Source: Myxococcales bacterium
GTDB taxonomy: Bacteria; Myxococcota_A; Polyangia; Polyangiales; Polyangiaceae
Direction of reading: 5' to 3'
Length of the DNA stretch: 64,000 bases
NCBI GenBank assembly: GCA_016703425.1
Contig: JADJCA010000007.1
Coordinates: 310,001-374,000 of the forward strand
Part shown: in pieces, positions 9,071 to 20,597 of the stretch
Numbering within the stretch: the first letter of the stretch is position 1
Layout: the number at the start of each line of letters is the position of its first letter
The notes under the pieces: model-generated
What the model was told of the DNA's origin: nothing
Databases searched by the model: none
The model's input: only the letters and a program-made list of their open reading frames with translations
Program-made: the position numbers and the translations under genes

Positions 9071-10426
9071 TTACTCGACGCGCAGCGTCCGGGGTGCCCC
9101 GAGCGACATCGTGGGGTGGAACGACAAGCGCAACGCAAAGACGCGCAGCCCGGCGCTGGCCGATGCTTTGGGCGCCTTCTTCGGAACGAAGCGCGCCAAG
9201 ACATCGTACGTCCCCGGCGGAATCGCTAGCGGCTCCTCTTCGCCGTCGCTGCTGACGCTCGCAAGCACCAACGGACCGCGCACGACGAGGGGAAAGGCCA
9301 CCGCCTGCACGACGTCGGCGAGCGCCGGTTCGCGCTCGTCGGAGAGGGTGATCTCGGCGTCGACGTAGTCGGTGTCGCTCGGCGTCGCGATGCCGACCTT
9401 TGTCGGAAACAGCGACATGCCCTGCTGGCTGTCGTCCGGTTTCTGGAAGAACACCTGCGAGAGCTCGGCTTCGTCGAGACTCTCGGGCTGGAGATGCACT
9501 TGGCTGTACTCGCAGCTCACGCGACGCTTCTGGACCTTGACCGCGGCCTTCACCGGCAGCGCGGCGTTGGACAGCGTCAACGCCGCATCGAGCGCCGCCA
9601 TCGCGGCGTCGAGGTCCTGCTCCGACAAGCCGATGGTGGCGCGGAGCAGCCCTTCGGCAAGCTTCGCCGCGACGAGCGGCAGGCAAAGTGAAAGCTGAAG
9701 CAAGAGGCCCTCGCTCTCAAAGCGATGCCCGTGCCGCGTTAGCCAGCCCCCGATCAACTCTTCGCGACCGAGCCGAAGCGCGAGGTCGAGGGCGAGCACC
9801 AGCTCATCGCCGTAGCCGGCGCCTCGCTCGTCGGCGCTCTGCTCGCCCAGGAGCGAGACGAGGCGGTCGAGCGCGTCGGCCTCCCGTCCCTCTTGAACGA
9901 GGCGTTGGATCCGGCGCCACCGGTCGATGCTTCGCCATCGGTCGTTCGGCGGCTTGTTCATCCACGCGTCGGTGCTCGGCATGGCGTCGCCGTAGGCGTT
10001 CATGGTGAGACGGCCGCGGACCGTTTGCTCAGCCTCTCGCACCCGCTCGGCAAGCGGGCCGTGGCTCGTGACAGTTCGTTCGTGGCGAGGGAGCCCCCCC
10101 GTGCGATCCCCGAGGCCCGCCGCGTAGCAGAAGCCATCGATGGCGGCCGTCGAGAGCGCCGTGGCCACCTCGGTAGGCGCTGGCGAGCGCGGACCGTAAG
10201 CCCAGTCGAGCAGCGCGCTCGCGTGCTTCACGCTGCCGGCTGCGGCCACGACCTCAAAGGCCTCGAAGAGGAGTCGGTGTCTCGCTTTGGGGCGGGCCTT
10301 TCCGAGGTCTTTGGCGAGCTGCAGAAGGCGCTTCTCGTAGCGGTTCGACTTCTTGCGCGCGGCCATTGCCGGAGAGCCTATCGCCGAGTCTCGGTCCGAT
10401 GAAGAGTCACATCGCTGCGCGACCAC
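9071..10426 (-). CDS. Hypothetical protein, no recognised domain
   Basis: The reading frame gives 451 residues from 10426; the in-frame ATG at 10366 (MAARKKSNRYEKRL) is an equally plausible start. I do not recognise the family. The N-terminal two thirds look helical, with repeat-like leucine-rich stretches (LDRLVSLLGEQ, LALDLALRLGREELIGGWL). The last 150 residues look beta-rich (SLFPTKVGIATPSDTDYVDAE; then PGTYDVLARFVPK). No signal peptide or membrane segment is visible, so a cytoplasmic location is likely. The codon pattern is that of a real gene. The HIT gene lies 21 bp upstream on the same strand, so cotranscription is possible. Confidence 0.6.
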   Translation of the reverse strand: MVAQRCDSSSDRDSAIGSPAMAARKKSNRYEKRLLQLAKDLGKARPKARHRLLFEAFEVVAAAGSVKHASALLDWAYGPRSPAPTEVATALSTAAIDGFCYAAGLGDRTGGLPRHERTVTSHGPLAERVREAEQTVRGRLTMNAYGDAMPSTDAWMNKPPNDRWRSIDRWRRIQRLVQEGREADALDRLVSLLGEQSADERGAGYGDELVLALDLALRLGREELIGGWLTRHGHRFESEGLLLQLSLCLPLVAAKLAEGLLRATIGLSEQDLDAAMAALDAALTLSNAALPVKAAVKVQKRRVSCEYSQVHLQPESLDEAELSQVFFQKPDDSQQGMSLFPTKVGIATPSDTDYVDAEITLSDEREPALADVVQAVAFPLVVRGPLVLASVSSDGEEEPLAIPPGTYDVLARFVPKKAPKASASAGLRVFALRLSFHPTMSLGAPRTLRVE

Positions 10427-10447
10427 GACAAGCCGCCTCGGCGGCGC

Positions 10448-10966
10448 CTACGGCTCGCGCCCGAACGCGTGGCGAAGCGACGCGGCTTCGGCCTCAGCCT
10501 CCCCGTCGTCGTAGCCGTGGATGGCGTCGGACCACGAGAACACGCGCGCCGGCCGTGACGCGTCGCCTCCCTCGTAGAGCGGCAGCACGTGGACGTGAAC
10601 GTGCGGGTAGCTCGTCAGCACCTCGTCGGGTGCGCCGAGCTGGGCGACGAAGACGCGCAATGCGCCGCGGTGACGCTCGAGGGTGCACGCGGCGCGGTGC
10701 GCCAACGAATAGAGGGCGAGGTATTCGTCGGGCCGAACGTCTGCGTTCTGCTCAGCATGCCGGCGGAGAATGACCATGAGCTCGCTCCGGCGCGACGGGA
10801 GGCGATTGAGCCGCAGCGTGGCGTGGTCGTTTTCCGCCACCACAAGGTTCTCATCCCGGTCGGCGCGCCCGAGCACGCACATGAGGCAGCGCTCCGTCTC
10901 CGTCAGCAGCCGCGCGCGTTCACGTTCGACGAACGCGACCGCCTCGTCCTTCGCCAAGCGTCGCAA
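10448..10966 (-). CDS. HIT-family nucleotide hydrolase/transferase
   Basis: The 172-residue protein has the histidine triad SYPHVHVHVLPL near residue 125, the catalytic HxHxHxx signature of HIT enzymes acting on nucleoside phosphoramidates, dinucleoside polyphosphates or similar. CLMCVLG near the N-terminus resembles the CxxC of HIT proteins that bind zinc. The start is TTG 10966, only 3 nt after the stop of the lipoprotein gene upstream, so the two are probably cotranscribed. The exact substrate cannot be deduced. Confidence 0.8.
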   Translation of the reverse strand: MRRLAKDEAVAFVERERARLLTETERCLMCVLGRADRDENLVVAENDHATLRLNRLPSRRSELMVILRRHAEQNADVRPDEYLALYSLAHRAACTLERHRGALRVFVAQLGAPDEVLTSYPHVHVHVLPLYEGGDASRPARVFSWSDAIHGYDDGEAEAEAASLRHAFGREP

Positions 10967-10969
10967 GGC

Positions 10970-11932
10970 TCAGCCGTTTGGCCGGTGCCGAACATTGCGG
11001 CGCGAGCGACGCGCCACTTCGAGTTGTCCGATGGCGCGACGAATCCAATCAGCAAAAGACACTCCGTACGGAACTCTCATCAGACAGGATACGAATCGCT
11101 CGAACGGCTCTACCGCCGGCCGGCGCCATTGGCGGATCAAATCGTCACATGATTCGACCATGCAGGGGCTTGGCTCGAGTGCCGTCAGCGGTCGCAGCAA
11201 TTCGATGTTCGCGGCGAGCTCAGCGTCGAGTTCCTCGGTGGCAAGGGACCACGAGTCAACGGTTGCGATGTGGCACAGGTGAAACTCTCGATACAGCGTG
11301 CCTCCAGCAAATGTGTCGTTGCAGCCGTACTGCGCGGCCACAGCGTTGGTGAAGAAGATGCCCGCGACGCGCTCTTTTTGTCGGAGCGCCTCGGCCACGG
11401 CGACGGGGCGATTGTCGATGTCGACGGCGCTGTAGGTCTCGCGTTCGGAGTCGACCAGAACAAACAGCGAGTTGCGACTAAGGTCGATGCGAATGAGCTC
11501 CGTGCCGTAGTCCTCGCCGGCGAGTTGGCTCGCCCAAGGGGAGGTCCAGCAAAAGCGACCAAGGCGGAACTCCTCGTGACTCAGCGCCCTCGCTACCTCG
11601 TCACCACCTCGAGCACGCTGCGCCAAGAGCTCGAAGAGGTAGCCGGCGCGGCCGAGATCATCGGCGGTTCGCGTGTAGAGCTGCTTGTCAGCCGCTAGCT
11701 GCTCAGCCTGCGCCGTGCTCGTCCACGAATAGAGCGTTCGCCTCGCCGGCGCGTTGGGGTCGACGCCGAGCGCGGGCCACGCGGGAAAAGCGCACAAAGG
11801 CCGCGCGTCCGGATTGAATGCGGCTGGAGACGTCCCTGCGTCGTCGCGCGGGGCTCCGGGTTCTTCGAGTCGCCCACAAGCCGCGAGCGAAGCGACGCCA
11901 AGGCCAAACGCACGACGCGACACGGGCTCCAT
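10970..11932 (-). CDS. Hypothetical lipoprotein with Tat-like signal
   Basis: The 320-residue product starts MEPVSRRAFGLGVASLAACG. The SRRAFG stretch followed by a short hydrophobic core and LAAC suggests a twin-arginine lipoprotein signal, which would mean export after folding. The mature part has several Cys residues (FCWTSPW, YGCNDTF, ESCDDLI) but no domain I can name. It is followed directly by the HIT gene (3-nt gap). Function unknown; coding status is well supported by length, codon usage and the signal peptide. Confidence 0.65.
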   Translation of the reverse strand: MEPVSRRAFGLGVASLAACGRLEEPGAPRDDAGTSPAAFNPDARPLCAFPAWPALGVDPNAPARRTLYSWTSTAQAEQLAADKQLYTRTADDLGRAGYLFELLAQRARGGDEVARALSHEEFRLGRFCWTSPWASQLAGEDYGTELIRIDLSRNSLFVLVDSERETYSAVDIDNRPVAVAEALRQKERVAGIFFTNAVAAQYGCNDTFAGGTLYREFHLCHIATVDSWSLATEELDAELAANIELLRPLTALEPSPCMVESCDDLIRQWRRPAVEPFERFVSCLMRVPYGVSFADWIRRAIGQLEVARRSRRNVRHRPNG

Positions 11933-12018
11933 GCTGGCGAGAAGCTAGCACGGAGCCCACGACCTCCCGGCGCCTCGAGGCGGTCTCCGCTCAGACGACG
12001 TCCGTACGTGCTCCGCTG

Positions 12019-12645
12019 TCAGCGCGGACAGGCTTCGCCGGCCTTGAACTCGAAGGTCGTGCAGCAGCGCGGCCGCGGCTGCTCCGGCGGAATGCCCTGG
12101 TTGTTGCACTTGTCAGCCGCCGAGATCCAACAAGCGCCGCCGTTCATGATGCAGGCGCCGGTTGTGCTGCTGGAGCCGCCGCCTCCGGGCTCGGGTGCCT
12201 CATCGGCAAGCAGCCGTGCGTCGACGTTTTCGTACTTGATGGAGGTGACCTTCCAGTCGTCCACGTTGACGACTGCGAGCGGGTGACCGTTGCTGCCGGG
12301 CATCTCCGCCGTGAAGCAACCGGGGCATCGCGCCACGCGGGTCACTTTCCCGGCGACGTTCTCGTCGTCCCAAAGGTTGGGATGCCCGGCCCGGTCGGTG
12401 ATCTTCGCGTTCCAGAGGACGGTCTTCGCGTGGAGATCGATCTCCGACATCTTGAAGCTGAACTTGACCTTGTAGGTCTCGCCGCCCGCCTTGAGCGGGA
12501 CCGAGAAGCTACCATCAACCTCGGGATGAGCTAGCTCGACAGCTCCTTGATCCACATCGGACGTGGACTCGGTGCCGGAGGAGCATCCGACAGCGGTAGC
12601 GAGCGTCAGGGCGGCGAGGGTTGCGAGCAGGGCGCGGGTCTTCAT
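12019..12645 (-). CDS. Small hypothetical lipoprotein
   Basis: The protein has 208 residues from ATG 12645, where a GGAG precedes the start; upstream in-frame codons lack signal-like sequence. Signal and lipobox read MKTRALLATLAALTLATAVGC, then an acidic stretch SDVDQGAVELA. A central part (VKFSFKMSEIDLHAKTVLW) suggests beta strands. The C-terminal part holds six Cys in a short span (TGACIMNGGACWISAADKC, RCCTTFEF), probably disulphide-bonded. It stands alone between divergent neighbours. Function unknown. Confidence 0.7.
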   Translation of the reverse strand: MKTRALLATLAALTLATAVGCSSGTESTSDVDQGAVELAHPEVDGSFSVPLKAGGETYKVKFSFKMSEIDLHAKTVLWNAKITDRAGHPNLWDDENVAGKVTRVARCPGCFTAEMPGSNGHPLAVVNVDDWKVTSIKYENVDARLLADEAPEPGGGGSSSTTGACIMNGGACWISAADKCNNQGIPPEQPRPRCCTTFEFKAGEACPR

Positions 12646-12800
12646 GGTGCCCAACTCCAAGCACCGACCGTGCCGACACGGAACTCGTGCTTTTCGCCCT
12701 CGTTGCGCGCCGCGCCCCCACATGGACGACTCCAATTGGGTAGCCGTCGCTCCGGTTGAGAAGCCTCCTGGTCATCGGCCCACCCAACAGCGGAAAGCCA

Positions 12801-14333
12801 TCAAACTGGCGGAACGAGGTGTTTTCTGCGCGGTCGCACGTCGCGGCGCCCTTCGAGGCGGGCGAAGCGCTCTGCGATCTCGGCGCGGAGCCGGTCGCCC
12901 GAGATGACCGAGTCGACGACCATCTCGGCGGCGAGTTTCATGATGTCGATGTCGGCGCGGTATTCGTCTTGGAGCTTCTTCACGAAGGCCTCGCGCTCGG
13001 GGCCCTCGGGGATCTCTTGCACCTTGTTGAAGTAGACCGCGTTCACCGCCGGCCCGGGCCCCATGACCGCTATCGACGCCGTCGGCAAGGCGAGGCAAGC
13101 GTCGGGCTCAAAGGCTGGCCCGCACATGGCGTAGAGGCCCGCGCCGTAGGCCTTGCGCAAGATGACGCTGATCTTCGGCACCGTCGCTTCGCTCACCGCC
13201 GCGATCATCTTGGCGCCGGCGCGGATGATGCCTTGCCGCTCGACCTTGGAGCCGATCATGAAGCCGGGGACGTCGGCCAGGTAGAGCAGCGGAATGTTGA
13301 AGGCGTCGCAGAGCCAAATGAAGCGCGCGGCCTTGTCGGCTGAGTCGACGAAGAGCGTGCCACCGAGGTGTTTCGGCTGGTTGGCGACGATGCCCACGAC
13401 GCGCCCCTCGATGCGAGCCAGGCCGGTGATCATCTCGCGCGCGAAGAGCGCCTTGATCTCGAGGAACGAGCCTTCGTCGATGAGCTCGCCGATGACGGCG
13501 TGCATGTCGAAGTACTTGCTCTCCTCCGGCGGAATGATGTCCTCGATGCGCTTGCCTGATGAGCGGGGCTCGCGGGGCGGCGCCGCGGGCGGGAGCAGCC
13601 CCTCGTTCGACGGGAAGTACGAGAGGTAACGCTTCGCGAAAGCCAGCGCTTCTTCCTCCGTCTTCACCAGTACGTCGCCGCAGCCGGAGACGCTGCAGTG
13701 CATGCGCGCGCCGCCCATCTCCTCGAGCGTCACCTTCTCTTTGATGACGATCTCGGCCATGCGCGGCGAGCCGAGGTACATGCTCGCGTTGCCTTCGACC
13801 ATGCAGACGACGTCGCAGAAGGCCGGGATGTACGCGCCACCAGCGGCGCTCGGGCCGAAGAGCAAGCACACCTGCGGCACCTGGCCCGAGAGGCGCACCT
13901 CGTTGAAGAAGATGCGCCCGGCGCCGCGCCGGCCCGGGAACATCTCGATCTGATCGGTGATGCGCGCGCCGGCCGAATCGACCAGGTAGAGCAGGGGGGC
14001 GCGGAGCCGCTCCGCCGTCTCTTGGATACGCAAGATCTTCTCGACGGTGCGCTTGCCCCACGAGCCGGCCTTCACCGTCGAGTCGTTGGCCATGATGGCG
14101 ACGACGCGGCCGTCGACCTTGGCGGTGCCGGTGATGACGCCGTCGGCGGGGAGCTCGGGGTCGAGGTTGTTGGCGAAGGCCGCGTCTTCGACGAACGTGC
14201 CCGCGTCGATGATGCGCGCGATGCGATCGCGCGCGAAGAGCTTGCCGCTCTCGCCATTTTTCTTGTGGTACTTCTCCGCGCCGCCCTTTTCGATGCGGGT
14301 ACGGGCCTCTTCGAGTTCTCGGTCGCGCAACAT
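12801..14333 (-). CDS. Acyl-CoA carboxylase, carboxyltransferase (beta) subunit
   Basis: The 510-residue product from ATG 14333 (MLRDRELEEARTR) carries both crotonase-fold halves of biotin-dependent carboxyltransferases. The N-terminal half has GSWGKRTVEKILRIQE, LLYLVDSAGARI and LFGPSAAGGAYIPAF; the C-terminal half has VGIVANQPKHLGGTLF, DVPGFMIGSKVERQGIIRAG and RKAYGAGLYAMCG. These positions bind the acyl-CoA and carboxybiotin. The sequence style is closer to the methylcrotonyl-/propionyl-CoA carboxylase beta group than to AccD. The biotin carboxylase/BCCP subunit is not in the window. An open extension upstream of 14333 is Arg-rich shadow sequence and was excluded. An enoyl-CoA hydratase nearby suggests branched-chain acyl-CoA breakdown. 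Confidence 0.9.
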   Translation of the reverse strand: MLRDRELEEARTRIEKGGAEKYHKKNGESGKLFARDRIARIIDAGTFVEDAAFANNLDPELPADGVITGTAKVDGRVVAIMANDSTVKAGSWGKRTVEKILRIQETAERLRAPLLYLVDSAGARITDQIEMFPGRRGAGRIFFNEVRLSGQVPQVCLLFGPSAAGGAYIPAFCDVVCMVEGNASMYLGSPRMAEIVIKEKVTLEEMGGARMHCSVSGCGDVLVKTEEEALAFAKRYLSYFPSNEGLLPPAAPPREPRSSGKRIEDIIPPEESKYFDMHAVIGELIDEGSFLEIKALFAREMITGLARIEGRVVGIVANQPKHLGGTLFVDSADKAARFIWLCDAFNIPLLYLADVPGFMIGSKVERQGIIRAGAKMIAAVSEATVPKISVILRKAYGAGLYAMCGPAFEPDACLALPTASIAVMGPGPAVNAVYFNKVQEIPEGPEREAFVKKLQDEYRADIDIMKLAAEMVVDSVISGDRLRAEIAERFARLEGRRDVRPRRKHLVPPV

Positions 14334-14440
14334 CGGCGCGCACGCTATCGCAACTTTCAGCCGCGATGAACGGAATCGGGCGCGACCAGGCGGTTGACCT
14401 GCCAGCGGCTCGTCGCCGGTGATATCGAAACGAGCGATCG

Positions 14441-15646
14441 GTGGCCCCGTTTCCCTCGCTCGCCTCGCTTCTCTCGGCCCGCACGACCTCGGCGGGCACG
14501 GAGCCTTTGCCGGCGCTCGACGGCTTGCGCGGGCTCGCCGTGCTCGCCGTGTTCCTCCAGCACCTGCTCGACGGCTACCGGCCGAGCCTCGGTCAATTCT
14601 GTTCGCGCCTCCCCTCCCCGCTCGGGCTGCTCGTCGAGGCGACCGTCTCACACGCTCACGTCGGGGTGGACCTCTTCTTCGTCCTCTCGGGCTTCACGCT
14701 GTCGTTGCCTTGGCTCGCGCGCGCGGCGTCGAACCAGCCCGTGCAACCCGCCGCCACGTTCTTTCGCCGTCGCGCCGCTCGGCTCGTGCCCGCCTACGCC
14801 CTTGCGGTCTTCGCCGCCGCGCTCGTTTTTCGAGAACGCATCGTCGCGCTCGCGCCTGGCGACGCGGCAGCGGCACTCGCGACGCATGCGCTGATGCTCC
14901 AAGGGTACCTCTCGCCGGGCGGCCTCGTTCTCATCGGCGCGAGCTGGTCGTTGACGACCGAGGTGAGCTTCTACCTGCTCTTCCCTTGGCTCGCGCCTCG
15001 CGTCCTCTCGCCGGGAACGCGAGCTATCCCGTGGGCCATCGCGCTTTTCTTCTTCGCGTGGCTCTCGCGCGCCGCCCTCCACGAGCTCGCCCTTGAGAAG
15101 ACGGCAACGTGGCCGGGCCTTCTCGAGCTCTCGCAGCGCCGCTTCATCAGTTCGCGACTCGATCAGTTCGTTCTCGGCATGACCGCCGCGGCGTTCGCCA
15201 CGCGAAGGCCGCGCCTCCCCCGCCTTCACGCCGATGGCCTCGCCGCCGCGTCGCTGGCGGGGTTGCTCGTCGCCTTTCGCCTCGACGCGCAGCTCTACGG
15301 GCACCGCGGCGGCGGCGCGCCTTACGCGCTCGTGTCGCTCTCGCTGGCGGGGCTCGTCTTTGCGGCGACGGGCTCGGGCGTCGTGCAGCGCTTTGCGCGG
15401 TGGCGATGGCTAACGGGCCTCGGGGTCGTCAGCTACGGCGTCTTCCTGTTCCATCAGCTCGCCCTCGAAGCCGTGAGGCGCGCGGCGGCCGCGCTCCCGA
15501 TGCCCGCTGCGCCTTGGCTCCACGGCGCGCTCGTAGGCATCGCCGCGCTCGCGTTGGCCATCGCCGCAGGCACCGCGTCTTACGTGTTCATCGAGCGCCC
15601 GGCCCTCCTCCGCTGGGGACGCTCGGCTCGGCTCAGCGGCCCTTGA
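14441..15646 (+). CDS. Acyltransferase-3 family membrane protein (OafA-like)
   Basis: The 401-residue protein starts at GTG 14441. LDGLRGLAVLAVFLQHL and VGVDLFFVLSGFTLSLPW are signature segments of acyltransferase-3 proteins, with the conserved LDGLR and FFVLSGF motifs. About ten membrane helices follow, ending with ASYVFIERPAL. The family O-acylates cell-surface sugars or peptidoglycan. The acceptor is not evident because no glycan operon is adjacent. The 3' end overlaps the convergent enoyl-CoA hydratase gene by 14 nt. Confidence 0.85.
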   Translation: MAPFPSLASLLSARTTSAGTEPLPALDGLRGLAVLAVFLQHLLDGYRPSLGQFCSRLPSPLGLLVEATVSHAHVGVDLFFVLSGFTLSLPWLARAASNQPVQPAATFFRRRAARLVPAYALAVFAAALVFRERIVALAPGDAAAALATHALMLQGYLSPGGLVLIGASWSLTTEVSFYLLFPWLAPRVLSPGTRAIPWAIALFFFAWLSRAALHELALEKTATWPGLLELSQRRFISSRLDQFVLGMTAAAFATRRPRLPRLHADGLAAASLAGLLVAFRLDAQLYGHRGGGAPYALVSLSLAGLVFAATGSGVVQRFARWRWLTGLGVVSYGVFLFHQLALEAVRRAAAALPMPAAPWLHGALVGIAALALAIAAGTASYVFIERPALLRWGRSARLSGP

Positions 15647-16408
15647 AGTCGGGCTTTCGCTTCTCGGCAAACGCGCGCAGCGCCTCGCGGCGATCCTCCG
15701 AGACGAGCACCTTGTCGTAGCTCACCTTCTCAAGCTCGAGCCCTAGCTCGAGGGTCGTGTCGCCGGCGCGATCGATGGCTTCGAGGGCCGCCGCCTGCGC
15801 GATGGGCGCGCCCTGAGTGATGGGCTCGATCCAAGCGAGCACGTCTTCGACGAGGTCGACGCCGTCGGGCACCACGCGATTGACGAGGCCGAAGGACAAG
15901 GCCTCCGCCGCGCCGATTCGGCGCCCCAAGAGGATGAGCTCCTTCGCGCGGGCCTCACCGACGAGGCGCGTGAGCCTTTGCGTACCCCCAGCACCAGGAA
16001 TGATGCCGAGCGTCGTCTCCGGCAGCGCGAGCACCGCCGACGAAACGGCCACGCGCAAGTCGCACACGAGCGCCAGCTCGAGGCCGCCGCCGAGGGCGAC
16101 GCCGTTGAGCGCCGCGACGACGGGCTTGGGTGAGCGATCAAGGGGCCCGAGCTCGCTCCGATAGAGCTCGACTTGAACGCGGATATCGTTCTCCGTCATG
16201 CCCTGGCGCTCTTTCAAGTCGGCGCCGGCGCAGAAGGCTTTTTGGCCCGCCCCCGTGAGCACGATGGCGGAGACGGCGGGGTCGCCAATGGCTTCGCGGG
16301 CGAGGCGCCCGAGCTCGAGCAGGACGCCGCGCGAGAGCGCGTTGGAGCGATCGGGGCGATTGAGCGTAAAGAGAGCGACTTTGCCTCGTCGCTCGGCGCG
16401 CACTTCGG

Positions 16409-16412
<4 letters not shown>
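15633..16412 (-). CDS. Enoyl-CoA hydratase/isomerase family protein
   Basis: The 259-residue crotonase shows GAGQKAFCAGADLKER (oxyanion-hole strand and CoA-binding region) and NGVALGGGLELALVCDLRVA with the second oxyanion-hole glycine. LPETTLGIIPGAGGTQRL contains the Glu used in hydratases. It hydrates trans-2-enoyl-CoA or a close analogue such as methylglutaconyl-CoA. The start ATG 16412 overlaps the stop of the upstream M1 aminopeptidase (ATGA, 16409-16412), pointing to translational coupling. The pairing with a carboxyltransferase gene 1.3 kb upstream on the window suggests branched-chain amino-acid catabolism, but this is inference. Confidence 0.9.
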
Positions 16413-19072
<2,660 letters not shown>

Positions 19073-19140
19073 GCGGTGACCGGCGAGTTTGCCATTTTCG
19101 GGACGAAAAGGGCGCGGTTACAGAGACGCCGCGCGCTCCC

Positions 19141-20088
19141 TCAGCGAAAATCCTGGTTGACCCAGAAGCGCCCGCCGCCAAGCTGCGCGAAGCCGCAAAA
19201 GACCTGGGTGTACTTCTTCCGCGTCATGTTGTCGTAGTGACCGCCGCCGGGCCCCTCGTCGAACATCTGCTGAAAGCACCGCGTCATGACCTGATCGACG
19301 TTCTCGCCGGGGTAGTTGGGGCAGGTGTTCTGCGCGAACTCGCGGCAACTGCCGAAGTTCTTGTGAGCCACGCGGGTGCGGGCATCGGCCGCCGACTGGT
19401 TGTCGGCGCAGGCCTCTGAGGACGGATCGCGGGCCACGGGCCCGACGCCAACGCGTGCACGATACATGTTGGTAAGCTGCACGCATCGCTCGCGGGCCGC
19501 GGCGAAGGGGTCGCCGGGGTTTGGCGACGGCGTGGGAGCCGGCGTGGGAGCCGGCGTGGGCGCCGGCACTGGAATGGGCGTCATGACGACCGGCGGCGGC
19601 GTGGGACGTGGTGCTGGCGCGGGGGGCGGCGCGGGCGATGGCGACGCAACGGGGCCACCGGGCCAGCAGCTCCCGCCGAACCACGTCGGGATGCAGCCTG
19701 CACCGGTCTTGCAATCGGCGCTCGTCGAGCATCCACCACAGCGTCCGCGCACGCATCGACCGAAGGGGCATTGCGCTTCGTTGTCGCTGCCGCAGGGAAT
19801 GCCAGGCGCCGGCGCGATACCGGCCGGTTGCGGTGGCGCAACGGGCGGCGGCGCGGCGGGGCCAATGCCCGTGGCAACGGGCGGCGCATAAGGCGGCGCC
19901 GGCGGGGGCACCTGCGTTGGATACGTCGGCGCGTAGGCTGTGGGCGTGGAATACGGGTACGCGAGCGGCGGGGGCGGCGGGCCGGGATTCTTCTTCACGC
20001 AGCTGGATGCGGTGGCCGCCAGCAGCGCGAGCGCAGCGAAGGCGGGAACAGCGGCGAGGACGCGGGTTGCGTAAGCGGTGCGATGCAC
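19141..20088 (-). CDS. CAP/SCP-domain lipoprotein with Pro-rich linkers
   Basis: The start is placed at GTG 20088, giving MHRTAYATRVLAAVPAF and a lipobox ending SSC; this is 315 residues. Then come a Pro/Tyr-rich linker, a Cys-rich knot (CGSDNEAQCPFGRCVRGRCG and CSTSADCKTGAGC), a PAPT-repeat linker encoded by 12-bp DNA repeats near 19527-19570, and a C-terminal CAP domain (about the last 110 residues). The CAP part shows NMYRARVGVGPVARD, the ENVDQVMTRCFQQM region and GGGHYDNMTRKKYTQVFCGF. CAP domains are secreted proteins of varied, often non-enzymatic function. The GTG start has no clear ribosome-binding site. Confidence 0.78.
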   Translation of the reverse strand: MHRTAYATRVLAAVPAFAALALLAATASSCVKKNPGPPPPPLAYPYSTPTAYAPTYPTQVPPPAPPYAPPVATGIGPAAPPPVAPPQPAGIAPAPGIPCGSDNEAQCPFGRCVRGRCGGCSTSADCKTGAGCIPTWFGGSCWPGGPVASPSPAPPPAPAPRPTPPPVVMTPIPVPAPTPAPTPAPTPSPNPGDPFAAARERCVQLTNMYRARVGVGPVARDPSSEACADNQSAADARTRVAHKNFGSCREFAQNTCPNYPGENVDQVMTRCFQQMFDEGPGGGHYDNMTRKKYTQVFCGFAQLGGGRFWVNQDFR

Positions 20089-20238
20089 GGGAGCAGCATA
20101 ACGTGCCGCGGAAGGGCCACGGCCTCTAGGTAGCGAAGCGGGCGCCTTTGCGCCGGCGCCTCGCGAGGGAAGCCTCCTCCGGCAATCGCCTGCCTCGCGA
20201 GGCAAGCGCATAAAATGCCACGCCCCGAGCGCGCTGCC

Positions 20239-20277
20239 GCAGGCGGTCCAAATCGTACCGACGCGGGTCGGTCCGCC
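20239..20277 (+). promoter_or_regulatory. Conserved upstream activating element, cassette 1
   Basis: GCAGGCGGTCCAAATCGTAC and the bases that follow match, at 19 of 22 positions, a block at 21596 upstream of the second cassette. Inside is the inverted repeat ACCGAC-GCGG-GTCGGT (20257-20272). Its centre lies about 69 nt upstream of the -12 GC of the sigma-54-like promoter at 20321, a normal distance for an enhancer-binding-protein site. Confidence 0.6.
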
Positions 20278-20320
20278 TCTTCACCGCCACTTCGGCCCGC
20301 AAGATTCGGCGTCCGTGACC

Positions 20321-20336
20321 TGGCCCGACCGCTGCA
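20321..20336 (+). promoter_or_regulatory. Sigma-54 (-24/-12) type promoter, cassette 1
   Basis: TGGCCCGACCGCTGCA matches the sigma-54 consensus TGGCACG-N4-TTGCW at all but two defined positions, with the invariant GG and GC at correct spacing. It lies 36 nt before the A1 start codon, predicting a leader of about 25 nt. The same element (TGGCGCGTCAGCTGCA) sits at the same place in front of cassette 2; this conservation is the main reason to believe it. Confidence 0.7.
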
Positions 20337-20372
20337 ACGGTAAGTCTCCGTCCGGCCTCCAACGGCTTCGTC

Positions 20373-20597
20373 ATGAACAGCACCGCCCACTCCCGCGACA
20401 CGACCCTCGTTGCAAAGCGTCCGGCTCCGCCGCGACGGGCGCGTCACCGCACGACGGAAGAGCACGATGCGCTCCGGGGCTGGCTGTCGGCCGTGCAATC
20501 CGGGCTTCTCGCTCAACTCGGGGGCCGTCGCGGCGCTCCGACCTCACAAGTACGCACCGTTGAAGTTGCCCGCCAACCGGAGAAACACTCGCCATGA
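20373..20597 (+). CDS. Small family-A protein of double-glycine peptide cassette 1
   Basis: The 74-residue, basic protein has a core TTEEHDALRGWLSAVQSGLL that is also present in the protein at 21736 (24 of 35 core residues identical: TTEEHDxLRxWLSxVQ, LAxLGGxRxAPxSQ). The core is predicted helical; the ends are Arg/Pro-rich and probably disordered. There is no signal peptide. The stop codon overlaps the start of the precursor gene (ATGA, 20594-20597), so the two are translated together. I do not recognise the family; accessory, chaperone or immunity roles are all possible. The ribosome-binding site is poor, so the exact start is uncertain. Confidence 0.6.
   Translation: MNSTAHSRDTTLVAKRPAPPRRARHRTTEEHDALRGWLSAVQSGLLAQLGGRRGAPTSQVRTVEVARQPEKHSP

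Noticed and set aside
14334..14651. N-terminal extension of the carboxyltransferase
   Set aside because: Arg/Ala-rich sequence unlike the family and antisense to the acyltransferase gene; family members begin near MLRDRELEEAR.
19527..19570. 12-bp direct repeats in the CAP gene as a regulatory array
   Set aside because: They lie inside the coding sequence and encode the Pro-Ala-Pro-Thr linker; low-complexity linker expansion explains them.
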